Source of the DNA: Flavobacterium notoginsengisoli
Lineage (GTDB): Bacteria; Bacteroidota; Bacteroidia; Flavobacteriales; Flavobacteriaceae
Reading direction: 5' to 3'
Assembly: GCF_014207905.1 (NCBI RefSeq)
Contig: NZ_JACHLB010000001.1
Coordinates: 124,001 to 188,000, forward strand
DNA length: 64,000 nt
Below the pieces are notes generated by a model. That model was not told the origin of the DNA and made no database searches. It worked only from the letters and a program-made list of their open reading frames with translations. This document shows, piece by piece, positions 40,935 to 50,174 of this stretch (positions are counted from its first letter, which is position 1; each line of letters opens with the position of its first letter). A program made the position numbers and the translations under genes.

Positions 40935-43292
40935 TTATTGGTTTACATACGTATTAAAATAACCGCACTCCGCAATTACATCTTGATAATATTTCGTGTC
41001 TGAATAATCTTTTCTTAATGTTTTGAATGTGTTCCAGGCAATAAAATTAATTTTATCATCTTGAATTTCCCAATAACTATTTATCGCGCTATACTTTTTA
41101 TTGTAATAATCATTTCGTTCACATTTCGAAATCAGATACAAACATTTTGCTTTTTGTTCTTTGTTCGAAGCCGCTTCAAATGCCTTTTGATAATACATTT
41201 TAGAAACCGAATTATTCGTAATCATTTCTTTCATTGTATCTCTAAAAGAGTACGGACTTGATCCATAACCAACAATACTAATTTCGTAGAAAGTTCTCCC
41301 GTTTCCAAAATGAGAAATATTATAAAATGCATTTCCTAACAAAAGACTATTCGTGTAAACATCTTCTTTCTTTGTCAATTTATCCTGCATTTCTTTTATC
41401 GTCGTCAAGAAATCCATGTAAGTATATTTTCTTTTTTGATACGCCACATGGTCGCAATCGTGACAATCTTTTATGCTTCCGTTAAACGGATTCCCTAAAA
41501 ACTTATAATACTGAACCGAATCCGCTTGTTTTAAAAACTCAATTGCTTCTGGAATTTTGTTTTTAAAAGTCGCCTGAACTGCTTGAAAATTATTAATATC
41601 TTTCAATTTCAAACTATAAATTCCTGCACCAATTTTCTCGATTTCAGATTTATTCGTTTTCTCCAAAAAGTTTTTCATTCCCAACAAATCCTTTTCATTA
41701 TCATAGAACGAATTTCCATCGTTCCAATAACTGTAACGGGATTCGCCAAAAATCTCTGCCAAAACCAAATCGCCTTTTTCTTTGTATAAATTCGACAAAT
41801 AATTTCTGCTCCATGAAGAAGCATTCTGATAACGAAACTCTTGTCCTTTGTATGTTTTTGGAAGTTCATAATATAACCAATTCAAATCGGCCAAAATTGT
41901 TTTCTCATTTTTATCTGTCAGTTTATCGATCTTGCTTAAATTGTTTACAAAACGCAATAATCTAAGCTGCATTCCAGCCAATTCTGTTTTCGGAAGTGTT
42001 TTTTCTGCTTTGCTAAAATTCTTATCAGCATTGGCATAATCGCCTTTTAGCGTTTGAAGATATCCAATTGCTAAATCCCATAAATAAGGCTTTTCAGTAT
42101 TTCCTGCAGCAGAAATTTTAGCTATTAAATCAAATTCACTGCTATCAATTTTGGCTTTGTTTTCGGTTTTGTTTTCTGCAACAGTTTGTGGTCTTGGCTT
42201 TTGATTTTCGCTACCGCTTTGCTGAAAAGAATTATTTATTTTCTGTTCTAAAGAATTTACCAATCGAGTCGCCAAATAATTCAAATGTTCGCTTTTTGGA
42301 TCTAATTCGTAGATTTTCTCAATGGCTTGTTTTTCATCTTTATAATATCCGTGAATAGCCCAAAGTGCTGCTTTCTCTTTATTGTTTTTTGCCATTGCTA
42401 AAGCTTTAGTCCAATCCGATTGGTTTTTTGGATGAAAACTATAAGCCGTTACCACACGAAGTTCTGGGCAATTATCAAAAACCTGAGCGTACAAATAATT
42501 CGAAACTGCATATTTTTTTTGTTTGTGATTGATTCCCGCTACGTAAGCTAAAGCCCGATAATACAACGTATTTTTGGCTACCGAACTTTCTGTTTTATTA
42601 AAAAAATCAATCGCTTTTTGTTTGTCGTTACTATAAAAACGCGCTTTCATAGTCAAGAACCAATATCTGTTTTTCAAGAATGGATCTGACAAAGTGTTGT
42701 AGACATTTTCAATAGACTGAATCATTTTGGCATCATTGAAAGTTTTGGCTACAACTGGATCATAACTCCAATAATCTTCGCCAATAGAAACCGTTTCTAT
42801 TTTTTGTGCTAAATACAAAAACTCAATAAAATTTTTAACTTTCTCGTCTTTGAAATTCAGCTTTTTATTCCATTTTTGAGTGCTTTTGTTCTCTTTTTTG
42901 GTTTTATAATAAACATGAAAATCGGTTATTTCTTGCTGATTATTAATTTTACTTTTTTCATCAGAATAATATCTTGGCTTTTCATCACCAATTAAAAAAT
43001 AATTAACCGTTGTAGTATCAACTTTCCCTTTTAAATAATTTGCCCAATCCGATTTTATATTTTTATTGAAACGGGAATTGTGTTGGGTATCAAATCCGAT
43101 TCCGTAGAAAATACCACCCGACAAAAATAAAGGCGAATACGATTTGTCTGCAAAAGTTTCTGGCGTAAAATTAGAATTGTAACCAAAGAAATCCCAATCG
43201 TCTCCTCCGGCGCAGGCGTATATAATTCCGTATGCCGAAAGCAAAATGGCACTAGAAATAAGAAATAATTTGCTTAAAAGTATTTTTCTCAT
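40935..43292 (-). CDS. Large secreted protein with TPR-like helical repeats, 785 aa
   Basis: An N-terminal signal peptide/anchor (MRKILLSKLFLISSAILLSAYGIIYACAGG) precedes a mostly helical protein. The middle contains TPR-like segments (AYVAGINHKQKKYAVSNYLYAQVF, AIGYLQTLKGDYANADKNFSKAE), but the whole is not a recognised family. A CxxC lies in KDCHDCDHV. It overlaps the preceding lipoprotein gene by 41 bp, so they form an operon. Function unknown; envelope location inferred. Confidence 0.65.
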   Translation of the reverse strand: MRKILLSKLFLISSAILLSAYGIIYACAGGDDWDFFGYNSNFTPETFADKSYSPLFLSGGIFYGIGFDTQHNSRFNKNIKSDWANYLKGKVDTTTVNYFLIGDEKPRYYSDEKSKINNQQEITDFHVYYKTKKENKSTQKWNKKLNFKDEKVKNFIEFLYLAQKIETVSIGEDYWSYDPVVAKTFNDAKMIQSIENVYNTLSDPFLKNRYWFLTMKARFYSNDKQKAIDFFNKTESSVAKNTLYYRALAYVAGINHKQKKYAVSNYLYAQVFDNCPELRVVTAYSFHPKNQSDWTKALAMAKNNKEKAALWAIHGYYKDEKQAIEKIYELDPKSEHLNYLATRLVNSLEQKINNSFQQSGSENQKPRPQTVAENKTENKAKIDSSEFDLIAKISAAGNTEKPYLWDLAIGYLQTLKGDYANADKNFSKAEKTLPKTELAGMQLRLLRFVNNLSKIDKLTDKNEKTILADLNWLYYELPKTYKGQEFRYQNASSWSRNYLSNLYKEKGDLVLAEIFGESRYSYWNDGNSFYDNEKDLLGMKNFLEKTNKSEIEKIGAGIYSLKLKDINNFQAVQATFKNKIPEAIEFLKQADSVQYYKFLGNPFNGSIKDCHDCDHVAYQKRKYTYMDFLTTIKEMQDKLTKKEDVYTNSLLLGNAFYNISHFGNGRTFYEISIVGYGSSPYSFRDTMKEMITNNSVSKMYYQKAFEAASNKEQKAKCLYLISKCERNDYYNKKYSAINSYWEIQDDKINFIAWNTFKTLRKDYSDTKYYQDVIAECGYFNTYVNQ

Positions 43293-44256
43293 AATTATTT
43301 AAATTGAATTCGTCTAAATCGTAAAATATAATTTCGTTTGGCTTTTTGTTAAGATTCTCTTCCAAATCTTCTGCCATTTCTTTCAAATCTGTTGTTTTAA
43401 TTTCTTCTATTTTCAACAAATCGTTTTCTTCATAAAAAACTCCATTTTTATAATTGGATTGTTTTACTCTGAAAAAAATTGGACTTGTTTTTTCAAAATT
43501 CGGATCTTTTTCTAATTCTCGGCTATTAATTTTTGAACGAAGTTCGATTACTTTATTGTTTCGAATATGAATTCCCCATGAATAAATCGGAAATGCAAAA
43601 TCGAGATGAAGTGGATATTTCTTTAGACTTTTAAGATATTTCGACGCCAATTTTTGATCGTAAATCGAATTTAGAGAATCTGGCGCAATTGATCCCATGT
43701 TGTAATACATTAAAACTCCAGAATCTACATTCGGAATTTTAGTCTTTTCAAAATATTTCACTTGATGAAGTCGAATTGTTGCCGATAGTTTTTTATTAGA
43801 AAGTTTCTTAAAAACTGCGATAAATCTCAGATAATTATCTTTGCTTTTTAAACTCCAATCGCAGTCGATCTGAATTTCTTTGCAAGTAATTTTATTTTTA
43901 GAATTGATTTGCGTTATAAAATCAAAAGTCTTCTTTGCCAAATCATTTACATCAAGATTAGGTTGCAGCATGACTCTGTTCTGAATAAATACAACGGGAA
44001 CAATTTGATATTCTTTCGGATTTTCTTCAAATCGAATGGGACTAATCGGAATAGGAATTTTAGATTCTGGATGCAATCCGAGGTCAAAATATCTTAAATA
44101 AAGCTTGGTAACCTTATTTTCATCCAAAACTTCTTTTTCAATTTTTGAAAATTTAAAAATCGTTTTCCAATAATAAAAAGAGATCATTGGTTTATCGTTT
44201 TTACCGCAAGACAACAGCAAAAAAAGGCATAAAATAGACAAAAATCGTTTTAACAA
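43252..44256 (-). CDS. Hypothetical lipoprotein, possibly glycosidase-like, 334 aa
   Basis: Lipoprotein signal with lipobox LLSC (Cys17). The mature protein has alternating beta-alpha segments and a stretch EIQIDCDWSLKSKDNYLRF that recalls TIM-barrel glycosidase-like domains of the DUF3142 type, a weak comparison. Upstream partner of the 785-aa gene (41-bp overlap). Function unknown. Confidence 0.6.
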   Translation of the reverse strand: MLKRFLSILCLFLLLSCGKNDKPMISFYYWKTIFKFSKIEKEVLDENKVTKLYLRYFDLGLHPESKIPIPISPIRFEENPKEYQIVPVVFIQNRVMLQPNLDVNDLAKKTFDFITQINSKNKITCKEIQIDCDWSLKSKDNYLRFIAVFKKLSNKKLSATIRLHQVKYFEKTKIPNVDSGVLMYYNMGSIAPDSLNSIYDQKLASKYLKSLKKYPLHLDFAFPIYSWGIHIRNNKVIELRSKINSRELEKDPNFEKTSPIFFRVKQSNYKNGVFYEENDLLKIEEIKTTDLKEMAEDLEENLNKKPNEIIFYDLDEFNLNNYEKNTFKQIISYF

Positions 44257-44432
44257 AACTTAGAAAATTACATTCGAAATCAAAAGTAAGAAATTATGAC
44301 TGTTTTAAAAACATTCAAAATCATAAAAAATAGCAACGAAATCCAAAAGTTGTAAATCCTAATAAATGGCCAAAAAATTTCAATTAAAGCAAATATAATC
44401 GTTATTTTGTGCAATCAAATTGAAAAACCCTT

Positions 44433-46121
44433 ATGTTGAAAAACACGTTAAAATATATTGCTTTCCTTATTCTGATATCAATGATAAGCTGCGCCAAACG
44501 AGGCAGTATTACTGGCGGTTTAAAAGATACTTTAGCGCCAGTTTTAATATCTAGTTATCCAGAAAATTACAGTACAAACTTTAAAGGAAATACGATTACT
44601 TTAAATTTTGATGAATATATCAAGCTAAAAAACTTGAATAAACAGCTGATTATTTCTCCGCCGATGAAGCACGAGCCATTGATTTCTCCTACATCGGTTA
44701 GCAAATTCATTAAAATTGACATTAAAGACACTTTACAGCCAAATACTACTTACAGTTTTAATTTTGGTCAAGCCATTACAGACAATAATGAGGGAAATGC
44801 TATCAATCAGTTTAAATACGTTTTCTCAACAGGTCCTTACATTGATTCTTTAAAATTGAATGGACGAATTAAAGATGCAAAAGATAAATATGTAGACAAC
44901 TTTGTGTCTGTAATGCTGTATGAAGTAAATGAGAAGTTTAACGATTCTACTATTTATAAAGATTTTCCGCGTTATGTGACCAATACTTTAGATAGTTTGA
45001 GAACTTTTCAATTTGAAAATTTAAAAGAAGGGAAATATCTTTTGATTGCTTTGAAAGATAAAGGTGGTAATAATAAATTTAATCCGAAAGATGATAAAAT
45101 CGGATTTTTAAAACATTATATCACAATTCCGACTGATACGGTTTACGAAATAGAATTATTTAAAGAAGTATTGCCTTTAAAAGCTTTCAAACCAATTCAG
45201 GCTTCTGGAAACAGATTATTACTTCCGTATGAAGGAAAACAAAATTTTAAAAATGCCAAACCAAAAATCGTTCTTAAAAACGGAAATGAAGTTTTGGAAA
45301 CAATTGTAACGCAATTTCCTAAAAAAGACTCGCTTCAAGTTTGGTTTAAACCTCTAAAAGCAGATTCTTTATCACTTCAAGTATCAAAAGACAACTACGA
45401 CAAAAAGTTTTCTTTTAAGATTAAAAACATGAAAAAGGACACCTTAAATATTAAGGCGGTACAAAATGGTATTATTAATTTTAGAGAACGTTTTACTTTA
45501 GAAACCGAAACTCCTTTGGTAAAATTTGATAAATCTAAAATCTCATTGGTCAACAAAGACTCTACAGCAGTTGATTTTACAACAGAATATGATGAGTTTG
45601 ACCAAAAGTTATATATTGATTTCAAGAAAGATCCGGTAGAAAAATACAATTTCACTTTCTTACCAGGCGCTTTAACCGATTTTTATGAAAAAACGAATGA
45701 CACTTTATCTTTTAAATTGACTACCAAAGAATTAGAAGATTATGGTAATCTGATATTGAATCTTAAGAATGTAAAACGTTTCCCGATTATTGTAGATATT
45801 ACAAACAAAAAAGGAGACGAAGTACTTGCAACTGCTTATTCTGAAGGAGAAACTAAAATTACATTCAACTTGGTAGTTCCCGAGGAATTTACCATTCGTG
45901 TTATTTATGATGACAATAAAAATAAGGTTTACGACACTGGAAATTTCTTAAAGAAAACCTATTCTGAAGAAGTATTCTATCATCAAAAAGGCATAGATGT
46001 ACGATCGAATTGGGATGTAGACGAAAGCATTGACCTCAGTATACCATTTAGTCCAGAAGTCGAGAAAAAGACAGATGACAAAAAGAAAAAAGAAGCCGAA
46101 AAAAAACGGAAAGCCTTTTAG
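44433..46121 (+). CDS. Ig-like domain lipoprotein, 562 aa
   Basis: Lipobox ISC near residue 20 (MISCAKRG). The N-terminal ~110 residues match the bacterial Ig-like (Big_5) domain common in Bacteroidetes lipoproteins: TLAPVLISSYPENYSTNFKGNTITLNFDEYI then PNTTYSFNFG. The remaining part is beta-rich and unrecognised, and the C-terminus is a Lys/Asp/Glu tail (KKTDDKKKKEAEKKRKAF). It probably faces the periplasm or cell surface. Its stop overlaps the convergent amidase gene by 4 bp. Confidence 0.75.
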   Translation: MLKNTLKYIAFLILISMISCAKRGSITGGLKDTLAPVLISSYPENYSTNFKGNTITLNFDEYIKLKNLNKQLIISPPMKHEPLISPTSVSKFIKIDIKDTLQPNTTYSFNFGQAITDNNEGNAINQFKYVFSTGPYIDSLKLNGRIKDAKDKYVDNFVSVMLYEVNEKFNDSTIYKDFPRYVTNTLDSLRTFQFENLKEGKYLLIALKDKGGNNKFNPKDDKIGFLKHYITIPTDTVYEIELFKEVLPLKAFKPIQASGNRLLLPYEGKQNFKNAKPKIVLKNGNEVLETIVTQFPKKDSLQVWFKPLKADSLSLQVSKDNYDKKFSFKIKNMKKDTLNIKAVQNGIINFRERFTLETETPLVKFDKSKISLVNKDSTAVDFTTEYDEFDQKLYIDFKKDPVEKYNFTFLPGALTDFYEKTNDTLSFKLTTKELEDYGNLILNLKNVKRFPIIVDITNKKGDEVLATAYSEGETKITFNLVVPEEFTIRVIYDDNKNKVYDTGNFLKKTYSEEVFYHQKGIDVRSNWDVDESIDLSIPFSPEVEKKTDDKKKKEAEKKRKAF

Positions 46122-46885
46122 AGTTTAAGTTCAAATTGATCTCTATCTCCTAGAAAATTGATTTTTCTACGAGTTTCTAACATTATATTTTTATCCAATT
46201 CAGCCACAAAAACGCCTTCCGTTTCTTGTGGCTTTATTATATAATTGCCCCAGAAATCAATTAATTGAGTATGTCCGTTATGCTCAAAATTATTATCATC
46301 AAAACCAATTCTGTTAACTCCCGCAACATAACTTAGATTTTCTATAGCGCGCGCATTTAGCAAAGTGTCCCAAGCACCAGTTCTCACTTTTGGCCAATTG
46401 GCAACATATAAAAGTAGATCGTAATTTTCGACATTTCTTGAAAAAACTGGAAATCTCAAATCATAACAAATCTGAAGACAAATTTTCCAATCCAGATAAT
46501 CTACAATTACTTTCTCGGTTCCCGGAGTATAAAACTCGTCTTCTCCAGCCAATGAAAACAAATGTCGTTTATCATAATATTGAAAATCTCCTGATGGAAA
46601 AACAAAAAACATTCGGTTGTAAAAATTTCCATTTTCGGTGATAACAACACTTCCTGTTATGGCAGCATTTTTTTGTTTTGCTTTTAATTTCATCCACTCA
46701 ACCGTTTCTCCCTGCATCGTTTCTGCAACATCAGAAGCATTCATTGTAAATCCTGTCGAAAACATTTCAGGAAGCACAATTAGATTTATTTCCGAATCTA
46801 TTTCATTAATTTTTGAGTCGAAATTTTCTCTGTTTTTAGAAGCATCTTCCCAAAAAAGGTCAGTTTGAATTAAAGCAATTTTCAT
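46118..46885 (-). CDS. Nitrilase-family amidohydrolase (omega-amidase-like)
   Basis: The start at 46885 (MKIALIQTDLFWEDASKN) is chosen over the longer frame because it begins at the first strand of the nitrilase fold; 255 residues. The Glu-Lys-Cys triad is seen in LPEMFSTGF, YDKRHLFSL and LQICYDLRFP. The sequence resembles YafV/Nit2 omega-amidases, which hydrolyse alpha-keto amides such as ketoglutaramate. Substrate inferred from family. Confidence 0.85.
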   Translation of the reverse strand: MKIALIQTDLFWEDASKNRENFDSKINEIDSEINLIVLPEMFSTGFTMNASDVAETMQGETVEWMKLKAKQKNAAITGSVVITENGNFYNRMFFVFPSGDFQYYDKRHLFSLAGEDEFYTPGTEKVIVDYLDWKICLQICYDLRFPVFSRNVENYDLLLYVANWPKVRTGAWDTLLNARAIENLSYVAGVNRIGFDDNNFEHNGHTQLIDFWGNYIIKPQETEGVFVAELDKNIMLETRRKINFLGDRDQFELKL

Positions 46886-46962
46886 CTCGTTGTATTTTTC
46901 TATAAAGGTAGAAAACATCGAGGTATTCTTTATTTATGAGCCAATAATTTTAACATTAACAC

Positions 46963-46998
46963 TGCAAAAAAAACGCAGTTTTTGCAAAAAAAATGCGA
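46963..46998 (+). promoter_or_regulatory. Candidate operator: direct repeat TGC-A8-YGC, 20-bp period
   Basis: TGCAAAAAAAACGC (46963-46976) and TGCAAAAAAAATGC (46983-46996) are spaced two helical turns apart upstream of the TATATTTG box (47016-47023) of the permease gene. The DeoR regulator encoded nearby is one possible ligand, but its own promoter shows no copy. Confidence 0.35.
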
Positions 46999-47068
46999 AG
47001 TGTAGAAATATTTTATATATTTGGAATTACAACCACAATTATAACTAACTAAAAAACAACCACAAACC

Positions 47069-48388
47069 ATGAGCATTCTCATACTCACTGCGTGCATTAT
47101 TTTTTTAATTCTACAGATTGCCTGGTTTAAAATAAATCCGTTTATCGCGTTTATTATTACGTCACTTTTGGCTGCGCTTTTTTTAGGATTACCAATAGAA
47201 ACTATTTCGCCAGTTTTGCAAAAAGGACTTGGAGAAATGTTGGGTTCGATTACTCTAATTATTGTTTTCGGAACTTGTATTGGAAAACTTGCCGTTTCTT
47301 CTGGCGCTGCAAAAGTAATTGCCAAAACGGTTATGAATTGGACTGGAAGAAAATACGTTCGTTTGGGTTTAATGATAACTGGTTTTATAATCGGAATTCC
47401 GCTTTTCTATAGCGTTGGATTTGTACTTTTAGTGCCGTTGATTTTTTCGGTTGCGCATCAATTTAAATTATCAAAAGTTTATTTGGGAATTCCAATGCTG
47501 GCTTCGCTTTCTGTTGCACACGGATTTCTGCCACCGCATCCTTCACCAATGGCTTTGAGCAGTATTTTAAAAGCAGATATTGGATTAGTTTTGATTTACG
47601 GAATCATAATCGCGATTCCGACAATATTGATTGCAGGTTTATGGTTTTCAACCCGATTTAAAAACATCAAAACCGAATCAGATCATGAAATTTTAAATGT
47701 AGAAGAAATAACCAACGAAGGCAAATTACCGAGTTTTGGACTGAGTTTATTCTCGGCTTTATTTCCCGTCTTCGGATTAACGATTACTTCTTTACTTCCT
47801 CTAATTTCAGACAATAAAACATTAGTTTCAATCTGTAAAATTATCGGCGATCCAAGCATCATAATGTTATTATCACTTTTGCTTTGCACTTACACTTTAG
47901 GAATTAAAATGAACAGAAGTATGTCATCTGTTATGGACGATTATACACAAGCTATAAAAGATGTCGCTTTAATTGTTTTAATTGTCGGCGGTGCTGGCTG
48001 TTTAAAAGAAGTCATGATTGTAAGCGGTGTAAACGAAACTATTGTCGCGACTTTAAATCAGGTTAATATTCATCCTTTTTTATTAGCGTGGATTATGGCT
48101 GCGATAATTCGTATTTGTGTGGGTTCTGCAACAGCTGCGGGTTTAATGACTGCCAGCGTTTTATTACCTTTACTACAATCAAACGATCTTGATCCTAATC
48201 TCTTTGTTCTTTCTGTTGGAGCCGGAAGTTTAATGTGTTCGCACGTAAATGATCCGAGCTTTTGGATGTTCAAAGAATATTTTAATATCAGTCTAAAAGA
48301 CACTTTTAAATCCTGGACAGTTATGGAATCATTGGTTTCTGTTCTGGGAATTGTATTTATATTTATTTTAAACGCTTTAATACATTAA
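47069..48388 (+). CDS. GntP family permease
   Basis: A 439-residue membrane protein with about 12 helices, of the GntP gluconate:H+ symporter family. Motifs: GLGEMLGSITLIIVFGTCIGKL, HGFLPPHPSP and CSHVNDPSFWMFKEYF, the last two strongly typical. It imports gluconate-like sugar acids or, in some relatives, other carboxylates such as D-serine. It is first in a cluster with RidA, a D-threonine-aldolase-like enzyme and a membrane dipeptidase, which makes an amino acid or derivative substrate plausible. Confidence 0.85.
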   Translation: MSILILTACIIFLILQIAWFKINPFIAFIITSLLAALFLGLPIETISPVLQKGLGEMLGSITLIIVFGTCIGKLAVSSGAAKVIAKTVMNWTGRKYVRLGLMITGFIIGIPLFYSVGFVLLVPLIFSVAHQFKLSKVYLGIPMLASLSVAHGFLPPHPSPMALSSILKADIGLVLIYGIIIAIPTILIAGLWFSTRFKNIKTESDHEILNVEEITNEGKLPSFGLSLFSALFPVFGLTITSLLPLISDNKTLVSICKIIGDPSIIMLLSLLLCTYTLGIKMNRSMSSVMDDYTQAIKDVALIVLIVGGAGCLKEVMIVSGVNETIVATLNQVNIHPFLLAWIMAAIIRICVGSATAAGLMTASVLLPLLQSNDLDPNLFVLSVGAGSLMCSHVNDPSFWMFKEYFNISLKDTFKSWTVMESLVSVLGIVFIFILNALIH

Positions 48389-48392
48389 AATC

Positions 48393-48860
48393 ATGAGTTT
48401 AAATCCGCAAGAAAAATTCGAAAGTCTAGGTTTGTCTCTTCCTCCTGCTCCGCAGCCGCTGGGAATTTACAAACCGTATTTAGTAGACGGAAAATATCTA
48501 TATCTATCTGGACACGGCCCTGTTCAAGACGATAAATCTTTAATTATTGGCCGCATTGGCGAAGACATGGATATTGAAGCTGGAAAACTAGCCGCAAGAC
48601 AAGTTGGACTTACTATGCTTTCTACTATTGTAACCAACTTTGGAAGTTTGAGCAAAGTAAAAAGAGTCATCAAAGTTTTGGGAATGGTAAACTGTACTTC
48701 AGATTTCTTAAGACACCCTTATGTAATAAACGGCTGCAGCGAATTATTTGCAGAAGTTTGGGGACAAGAAAACGGAATCGGTGTAAGAAGTGCTGTCGGA
48801 TTCGGATCACTTCCTGATAATATTCCAGTTGAAGTTGAAGCGCTTTTTGAATTGTATTAA
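48393..48860 (+). CDS. RidA family protein
   Basis: A 155-residue member of the Rid (YjgF/YER057c) superfamily with the N-terminal P-P-P segment (SLPPAPQPLGIYKPYLVDGKYLYLSGHGPVQ) and VEVEALFELY at the end. RidA enzymes hydrolyse reactive imines produced by PLP enzymes. It starts 4 bp after the permease stop, so the two are cotranscribed, which fits damage control for the PLP enzyme two genes downstream. Confidence 0.85.
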   Translation: MSLNPQEKFESLGLSLPPAPQPLGIYKPYLVDGKYLYLSGHGPVQDDKSLIIGRIGEDMDIEAGKLAARQVGLTMLSTIVTNFGSLSKVKRVIKVLGMVNCTSDFLRHPYVINGCSELFAEVWGQENGIGVRSAVGFGSLPDNIPVEVEALFELY

Positions 48861-48865
48861 TTAGA

Positions 48866-49020
48866 TTTTTTTAAACACATAGAAACATAGTTTTTTCTTA
48901 TTCTAATTTTAAAGATTAAAATAAATGACAAGTCATTTTCACATAGTCTATGTTTATTAATGTAAAGTGAAACGCCTTTCACCAGCATCTAAAAACTATG
49001 TCTCTATGTGTTTAAAAAAA
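48866..49020. repeat. 155-bp element with 30-bp terminal inverted repeats
   Basis: The arms at 48866-48895 and 48991-49020 pair at 29 of 30 positions; the interior is ~95 bp with no ORF. This is the layout of a small MITE- or REP-like repeat. It separates ridA from the downstream PLP-enzyme gene. Confidence 0.7.
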
Positions 49021-49061
49021 TTATGTTCAACGTAATTACAATTAGCTAAAAACTAAGAACC

Positions 49062-50165
49062 ATGCAAAAGAACTGGTGGAAAATCAATTCCGAAACACTT
49101 ATCGATACTCCGTTTTTAGCAGTTTACGAAGATCGTGTAAGGCAAAATATTGAACGGCTTATTTCTTATGTCAAAGGCGATACGCAACGATTGCGTCCGC
49201 ATATTAAAACACATAAAAATGCCGAGATTTTAGAGCTTTTCAAAATATATAATATCAAAAAAATAAAATGCGCTACAATTGCTGAAGCTGAACTTGCCGC
49301 CAATCAAAGCATAGAAGACATTCTTTTAGCGTATCAGCCAATTGGTTTAAAAGCCGAACGATGGATTACATTAATTAAAAAATTCCCTGAAATTCATTTT
49401 TCAACTATTGTAGACAATCTGAAAACAGCTTTAGATTTAAATGAAATTGCTAAAATAAACAATCTAATTCTTTCGGTTTATTTAGATTTAAATACGGGAA
49501 TGAATCGAACTGGATTTTCTATTTCTGAAGATTGGAAAGCATTAATTGAGGAAATTCTAAAATTGAAAAATCTTCATTTCAAGGGAATTCATATTTATGA
49601 CGGACATATAAAAGGAAGTTTGGAAGAACGAAATTTAGAAGCTTCGAAAGCATTCGACCAAATTATCAATCAAATTTCAACCATTAATTATGATTTAAAA
49701 ATTGTAGCAGGCGGTTCAAACACATTTCCATTTTATGCCAAGCAGGAAAATGTAGAATGCAGTCCGGGAACTTTTGTTTTTTGGGATTCTAATTATCATA
49801 ATAACTTGCCTGAACAAGATTTTAAACCTGCATTAATAATCGTTGGAACTATCATTTCAAAACCTACAAAGAATACTTTTTGTGTCGATATTGGTTATAA
49901 AGCGGTTTCATCTGAAAATCCAATGGATAAAAGATTAGTGGTTTTGAATGATGAAAATCTTATTCCGACTGCTCATTCTGAAGAACATTTGATTGTAGAA
50001 AATCGAGGGCAGAATGAATATGAAATCGGAGATATTATTTATGCCGAACCGTATCATGTTTGTCCGACTGTTGCTTTATATGATAATCTTCAGGCGGTAA
50101 ACACAAAACATCAAATTTATGCGCAATGGCCAGTTGGCGCAAGAGGCCGAAAAAACACTATTTAA
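49062..50165 (+). CDS. D-threonine aldolase-like PLP enzyme (D-TA family)
   Basis: A 367-residue fold-type III PLP enzyme of the D-threonine aldolase/D-serine dehydratase family. PLP-binding Lys is in RPHIKTHKN and the metal site is suggested by EPYHVCPTV near the C-terminus, with CSPGTFVFWD before it. It cleaves or dehydrates D-beta-hydroxy amino acids. It is 9 bp from the dipeptidase and follows ridA, which suggests one pathway acting on D-amino acids. Confidence 0.85.
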   Translation: MQKNWWKINSETLIDTPFLAVYEDRVRQNIERLISYVKGDTQRLRPHIKTHKNAEILELFKIYNIKKIKCATIAEAELAANQSIEDILLAYQPIGLKAERWITLIKKFPEIHFSTIVDNLKTALDLNEIAKINNLILSVYLDLNTGMNRTGFSISEDWKALIEEILKLKNLHFKGIHIYDGHIKGSLEERNLEASKAFDQIINQISTINYDLKIVAGGSNTFPFYAKQENVECSPGTFVFWDSNYHNNLPEQDFKPALIIVGTIISKPTKNTFCVDIGYKAVSSENPMDKRLVVLNDENLIPTAHSEEHLIVENRGQNEYEIGDIIYAEPYHVCPTVALYDNLQAVNTKHQIYAQWPVGARGRKNTI

Positions 50166-50174
50166 ATTTTAATT

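Noticed and set aside
40935..44256. 41-bp overlap of the two envelope genes as a frameshift
   Set aside because: Both ORFs have their own signal peptides and normal starts, so they are two overlapping genes, not one broken gene.
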